In this document: in pieces, positions 60,925-64,000 of the stretch
Layout: the number at the start of each line of letters is the position of its first letter
Position numbering within the stretch: position 1 is the first letter of the stretch
Source: Eulemur rufifrons
Lineage: Eukaryota; Chordata; Mammalia; Primates; Lemuridae
Direction: 5' to 3'
DNA: 64,000 bases
Assembly (NCBI RefSeq): GCF_041146395.1
Contig: NC_090997.1
Span: 32,901,501 to 32,965,500 of the forward strand
The notes under the pieces: generated by a model
What the model was told of the DNA's origin: nothing
The model's database searches: none
What the model saw: only the letters and a program-made list of their open reading frames with translations
Translations under genes and position numbers: made by a program

Positions 60925-61930
60925 GAAGTAAACTACAGAAATCTGACTTGAGCTAGCTTAAGGCAAAACATAAAATTTGTTATAAGGCCACTGGGTATCT
61001 CAGAAAACCCAAGAGAAAACAGAGCTGAGATGAAGGATTCTGCCTCTCTGCATCTTTTTCTTAGCTCTCTCTGTGCCTCTGTCTCATTCTTCTCTTTCAT
61101 TGAAGACCAGAGCTCTCTGTCCCTGTCCATATGGTTTAATATATAAACTATAGGGTACTTTCATTTCAAAATCCTAACACAGCTTTTAATGGATATTTTA
61201 CACATCTCTTTGTCTTAGGCTTTTGGTTGCCAGAAACAGAGACTAAATCAAATTACCTTGAGCCACTCATGCAATAACAAGGGAGAGCCTGTGGAGCTTA
61301 AAAAAGGAAATCATGGGTTTCCAAAGGGACAAAATCTAATACTGAGTTACACAATGGAAGCAGGTTAACTTTTTGCTGCTAGGAAGTTAGATTTTGTTCA
61401 TCTTTTGCCTTTAACATGATTCAGGAACTTACTCTGCTCCTACAGCTACCTGCTACTGGTGCTACCCAGCAATAGGTACACCACTACTGGGCTGTCTTTC
61501 TGAAAATATTCTCACCTGAGCACCCTGGCCTCCTTTTACATCGGTTTCAGTTTTTGTCCTGGGAAGAACTACTCAAGTCTCCTTTCAGTGGCACCTTTAG
61601 AATTTCTATATGAGTGGGGCTCAAAGGCAGCCATCAGACTTGAAGAGGAACCTTAAAATAGTGTTTTTCATTATTAATAAAATTACCTATTTTAAGAAAT
61701 TAAGATTGGAAGCGATAAAGATTATGGAGTAGGAGAGAAATTTTTTTCCCACACTAATGTCAGGGCTAGAAACGTACACATTTCCAACAGAGAAAATCTG
61801 ATTGGAATAGAAAGTGGCTGTCATCTCTGTTTGAGCAGAGCTTTCGCACTGCCCCCGAGTCATGTGCCCTCCCTCGACTAATCAGGAGTGTCCAGGAAGG
61901 CATGGTTATATGACACAGCTCAAAAACACC
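60925..61930 (+). repeat. Ancient mammal-wide repeat, family unresolved (copies B and C)
   Basis: CTTGAGCTAGCTTAAGGCAA (60945-60965) and TTTTGGTTGCCAGAAACAGA with CAAATTACCTTGAGCC (61220-61265) are two separate heads of the same old repeat type. A tail with GAGTCATGTGCCCTCCCTCG and ACTAATCAGGAGTGTCCAGG follows at 61855-61900. The copy at 30285-30830 belongs to the same type. Confidence 0.55.
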
Positions 61931-62039
61931 TCCCTAGAAGCAGCTGCCCAGACCTCATTACCTAAGGCTCCTGTGCCATCACCATGAATGCTCCTCCAAT
62001 TAAAGCAAAGGGAAGCTGACTTGCAAGAGCACCAAGCCA

Positions 62040-62235
62040 GGGCCTTGAGCCCTGCCTCTGTGGTTCAAAGGGTCAGCAACTTCAGGCAGGTTACTTCCTG
62101 TCTCTGATCCTCAGCTTTCTTGCCTTTAAAATGAAGAAATTGACCCTAATTGAGAGCTATAGTGAAGATCAAATGAGACAGTGGATAGAAAAGAATTTTG
62201 TGATTGGTAAAGCTGTGTGAAAATAACGGGTTAAC
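62040..62235 (+). mobile_element. MIR SINE, sense
   Basis: GCAGGTTACTTCCTGTCTCT, CTCAGCTTTCTTGCCTTTAA, AATGAAGAAATTGACC and GATCAAATGAGACAGTGGAT are in MIR core order. Confidence 0.8.
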
Positions 62236-62319
62236 ATTTGTAATGTAAAACTTTCAAAAGACTTGGGTAAGACTAATACATAAATAGTCAACACTTCCCG
62301 AATGCTTCTGCTCTAAAAC

Positions 62320-62520
62320 CTTTATGCATATTATTTAAATTAATTGTTATAATTTCTCTATGGGGTGCATAGTATTATTATTGCTACTTTCAGATGACAA
62401 ATCCAAATGTGCACAGAGGTTAAGCAATTTGCCCAAGGTCATGCAACCAGTAAGTAAAGTTAGAATTTAAACCCAGATGGTCTGGCTCAAAAGCCAGTAG
62501 CTTGTTCTCCCTGTCTCCAA
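62320..62520 (-). mobile_element. MIR SINE, antisense
   Basis: ATTATTATTGCTACTTTCAG, GGTTAAGCAATTTGCCCAAG, GGTCATGCAACCAGTAAGTA and TTTAAACCCAGATGGTCTGG follow reversed MIR order with good conservation. Confidence 0.88.
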
Positions 62521-63469
62521 GACTCTAATGAAATTTCATGGTAATAAACAGTATAAAAAGTATAAATTCATCCATTGGATAGAAAAAGTAGCTGTCAGCA
62601 CTGTCTTAAGGAACTAGTGATAACCGTAAGAACCTAAGGAGTTCTTATAAGAGAAAAACCTCTACTTTATACACAGCTGATCTGACCAAAGTTTTGTCAT
62701 TTGCTAATTTATATGATTACCTTCATTTATTTTACTTTTATTTTCACATTTAGATTAGGAGGATCTCCTTATTCTCTCAGAAATACCCATAGATGTTGGT
62801 AAACTCTGTTGGTTGTATTCCTGGATTAAAGAAGTGCTAGGCCAGCAAATTAAATCCTTTGATCTTTTGTAAAGAAAACAGCTTTATAATTATCAACTTT
62901 TTGTTAAAACATTCAGTTCCTTTAAATCATGAGGGATCATATGGCAAAGTAAACATTGATTTTTCTGAATTCCAGTTTTCTAATTTCCTTAGTTAATACC
63001 TTGATGCATACATATAGATTTTCTGAAAATAACATAGAAAAATTCTATTGCCCAACCTGATTCTATTATAAATATGCAGATTTTTATAATTGAAAGATTA
63101 GGTGGGCAATTATTTTCTTCTTTTTTACCCTCACTTATTTTAGCTTTAAAAAATTAACATGCATTTTATGTTAATAAAATAGTTATTTTTAAATTAAGGC
63201 ATCTAAAAATACTTTACATGATTCTTACTGACCCTGAACATATGATTCAAAAGTGGGGAGAAGAAATAGGCATATATTGTATTATCATTATTTTAATAGC
63301 CAAAAATCACCACATATGTTTTCTCTGTTTTGGGTACTGTTTTAAGTGCTTTTTATGTGTAATTCATTTAATCTGTGTAGCTCTACATCATTGGCATGGC
63401 GACATTACTGGGTTTCCCTCTACTTTCTACTCTCCCCTTTTGCTATACATTAGATGTTTTGGCAACTCA
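62521..63469. other. Unassigned non-coding segment
   Basis: AT-rich. The plus frame at 63218-63490 is Cys- and hydrophobic-rich but lacks any signature. Confidence 0.4.
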
Positions 63470-63835
63470 CATGGCATCCCTCGAAACTAGATGTGGCCAA
63501 TGATTATGTTCTAGCCAATGGGATATAAGTGGAAGTGATATGGGGAACTTCTGGATCATATCTTTAAAGGAAATGAGGACACATCCCCCTTTATCTTACT
63601 TATCCTCTCCTGATGGCTAGAATGCAGACATCATGGTTGGAGCTGAAGTAGTCATATATAGTCCATGAGATGGAAGCCACCTTTTGAGAGAGCAGAAGAA
63701 TGAGACACAAAGTGCCCAATCCCACAGAATCATGGTGCCATCTTATCAGCCTCAAATTCCTCCAGCAGAGAGAAGCAAACTTTTATTTTGCTCATTATTA
63801 TATAGCCAAACCACTACTCTAATTAATACAGTTGG
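63470..63835 (+). repeat. Old LTR-like repeat, family unresolved
   Basis: GGCCAATGATTATGTTCTAG, CCAATGGGATATAAGTGGAA, GAGATGGAAGCCACCTTTTG and TTATTATATAGCCAAACCAC resemble an old LTR-class repeat. Confidence 0.45.
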
Positions 63836-63841
63836 TATCAT

Positions 63842-63955
63842 CATCATTCTCACTGTAAAGTTGGATAAACTGAGACACAAAGTAGTTAAGTGATGAAATG
63901 GCAGAGTCAGGATTTGAACCAGAGCATCTGTCTCCCCAGTCTACCCTTTTAATCA
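63842..63955 (-). mobile_element. MIR SINE, antisense
   Basis: GTAAAGTTGGATAAACTGAG, CAAAGTAGTTAAGTGATGAA and GCAGAGTCAGGATTTGAACC give reversed MIR core and B-box end. Confidence 0.85.
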
Positions 63956-64000
63956 CACACCTCTACTGTCTATGATAAGGTACAATGTATATTTGTTCTT

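Overview
The window looks like primate nuclear DNA, most likely from a lemur (Strepsirrhini). The evidence is three Alu elements that carry lemur-type diagnostic stretches, and several young L1 3' ends of strepsirrhine type (a GTAACC-rich block followed by a TTTGTACCCC-type block and an A-rich tail). No protein-coding exon, structural RNA gene, CRISPR array or operon-like layout could be supported. All open frames are short, and many lie inside transposon relics. The window is best read as intergenic or deep intronic DNA.

Layout. 0-2.3 kb: a decayed Tigger1-like DNA transposon, broken by one Alu with a clear target duplication and cut at its left side by another. 2.7-3.2 kb: a MIR and a hAT-type element. 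4.4-7.2 kb: a mosaic of a TA-flanked DNA transposon carrying a retrotransposed insert, an old L1, an unclassified GC-richer block and a young 5'-truncated L1. 7.2-18 kb: mostly unassigned DNA with microsatellites, one MIR, one MER1-type relic and one L1 3' end. 18.1-20 kb: ancient SINEs, a near-complete MLT1 LTR and an antisense L2. 21.6-23.6 kb: an old LTR-like repeat followed by two L1M fragments. 24-46 kb: scattered MIR, L2, short L1 3' ends with target duplications, MLT1 and a third Alu. 46.7-51.6 kb: two antisense L1-type elements, abutting. 54.0-56.7 kb: an AT-only block, a sense L1 5'UTR and an antisense L1 3'UTR. 58.3-58.7 kb: an MST-type LTR. 60-64 kb: microsatellites, MIRs and old repeats.

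How the parts relate. There is no genetic pathway here. The window records layered transposition: ancient MIR/L2 and Tigger/hAT elements, then MLT1/MST LTRs and L1M, then lemur-lineage Alu and L1. Nested insertions with intact target duplications give the order in several places. I found no evidence for a novel biological system. The most useful leads are a possible L1 3' transduction (4.7-5.0 kb), an unclassified GC-richer block (5.74-6.18 kb) and divergent L1 5'UTRs (49.8-54.5 kb). Family names come from recognition by eye; no database search was run.
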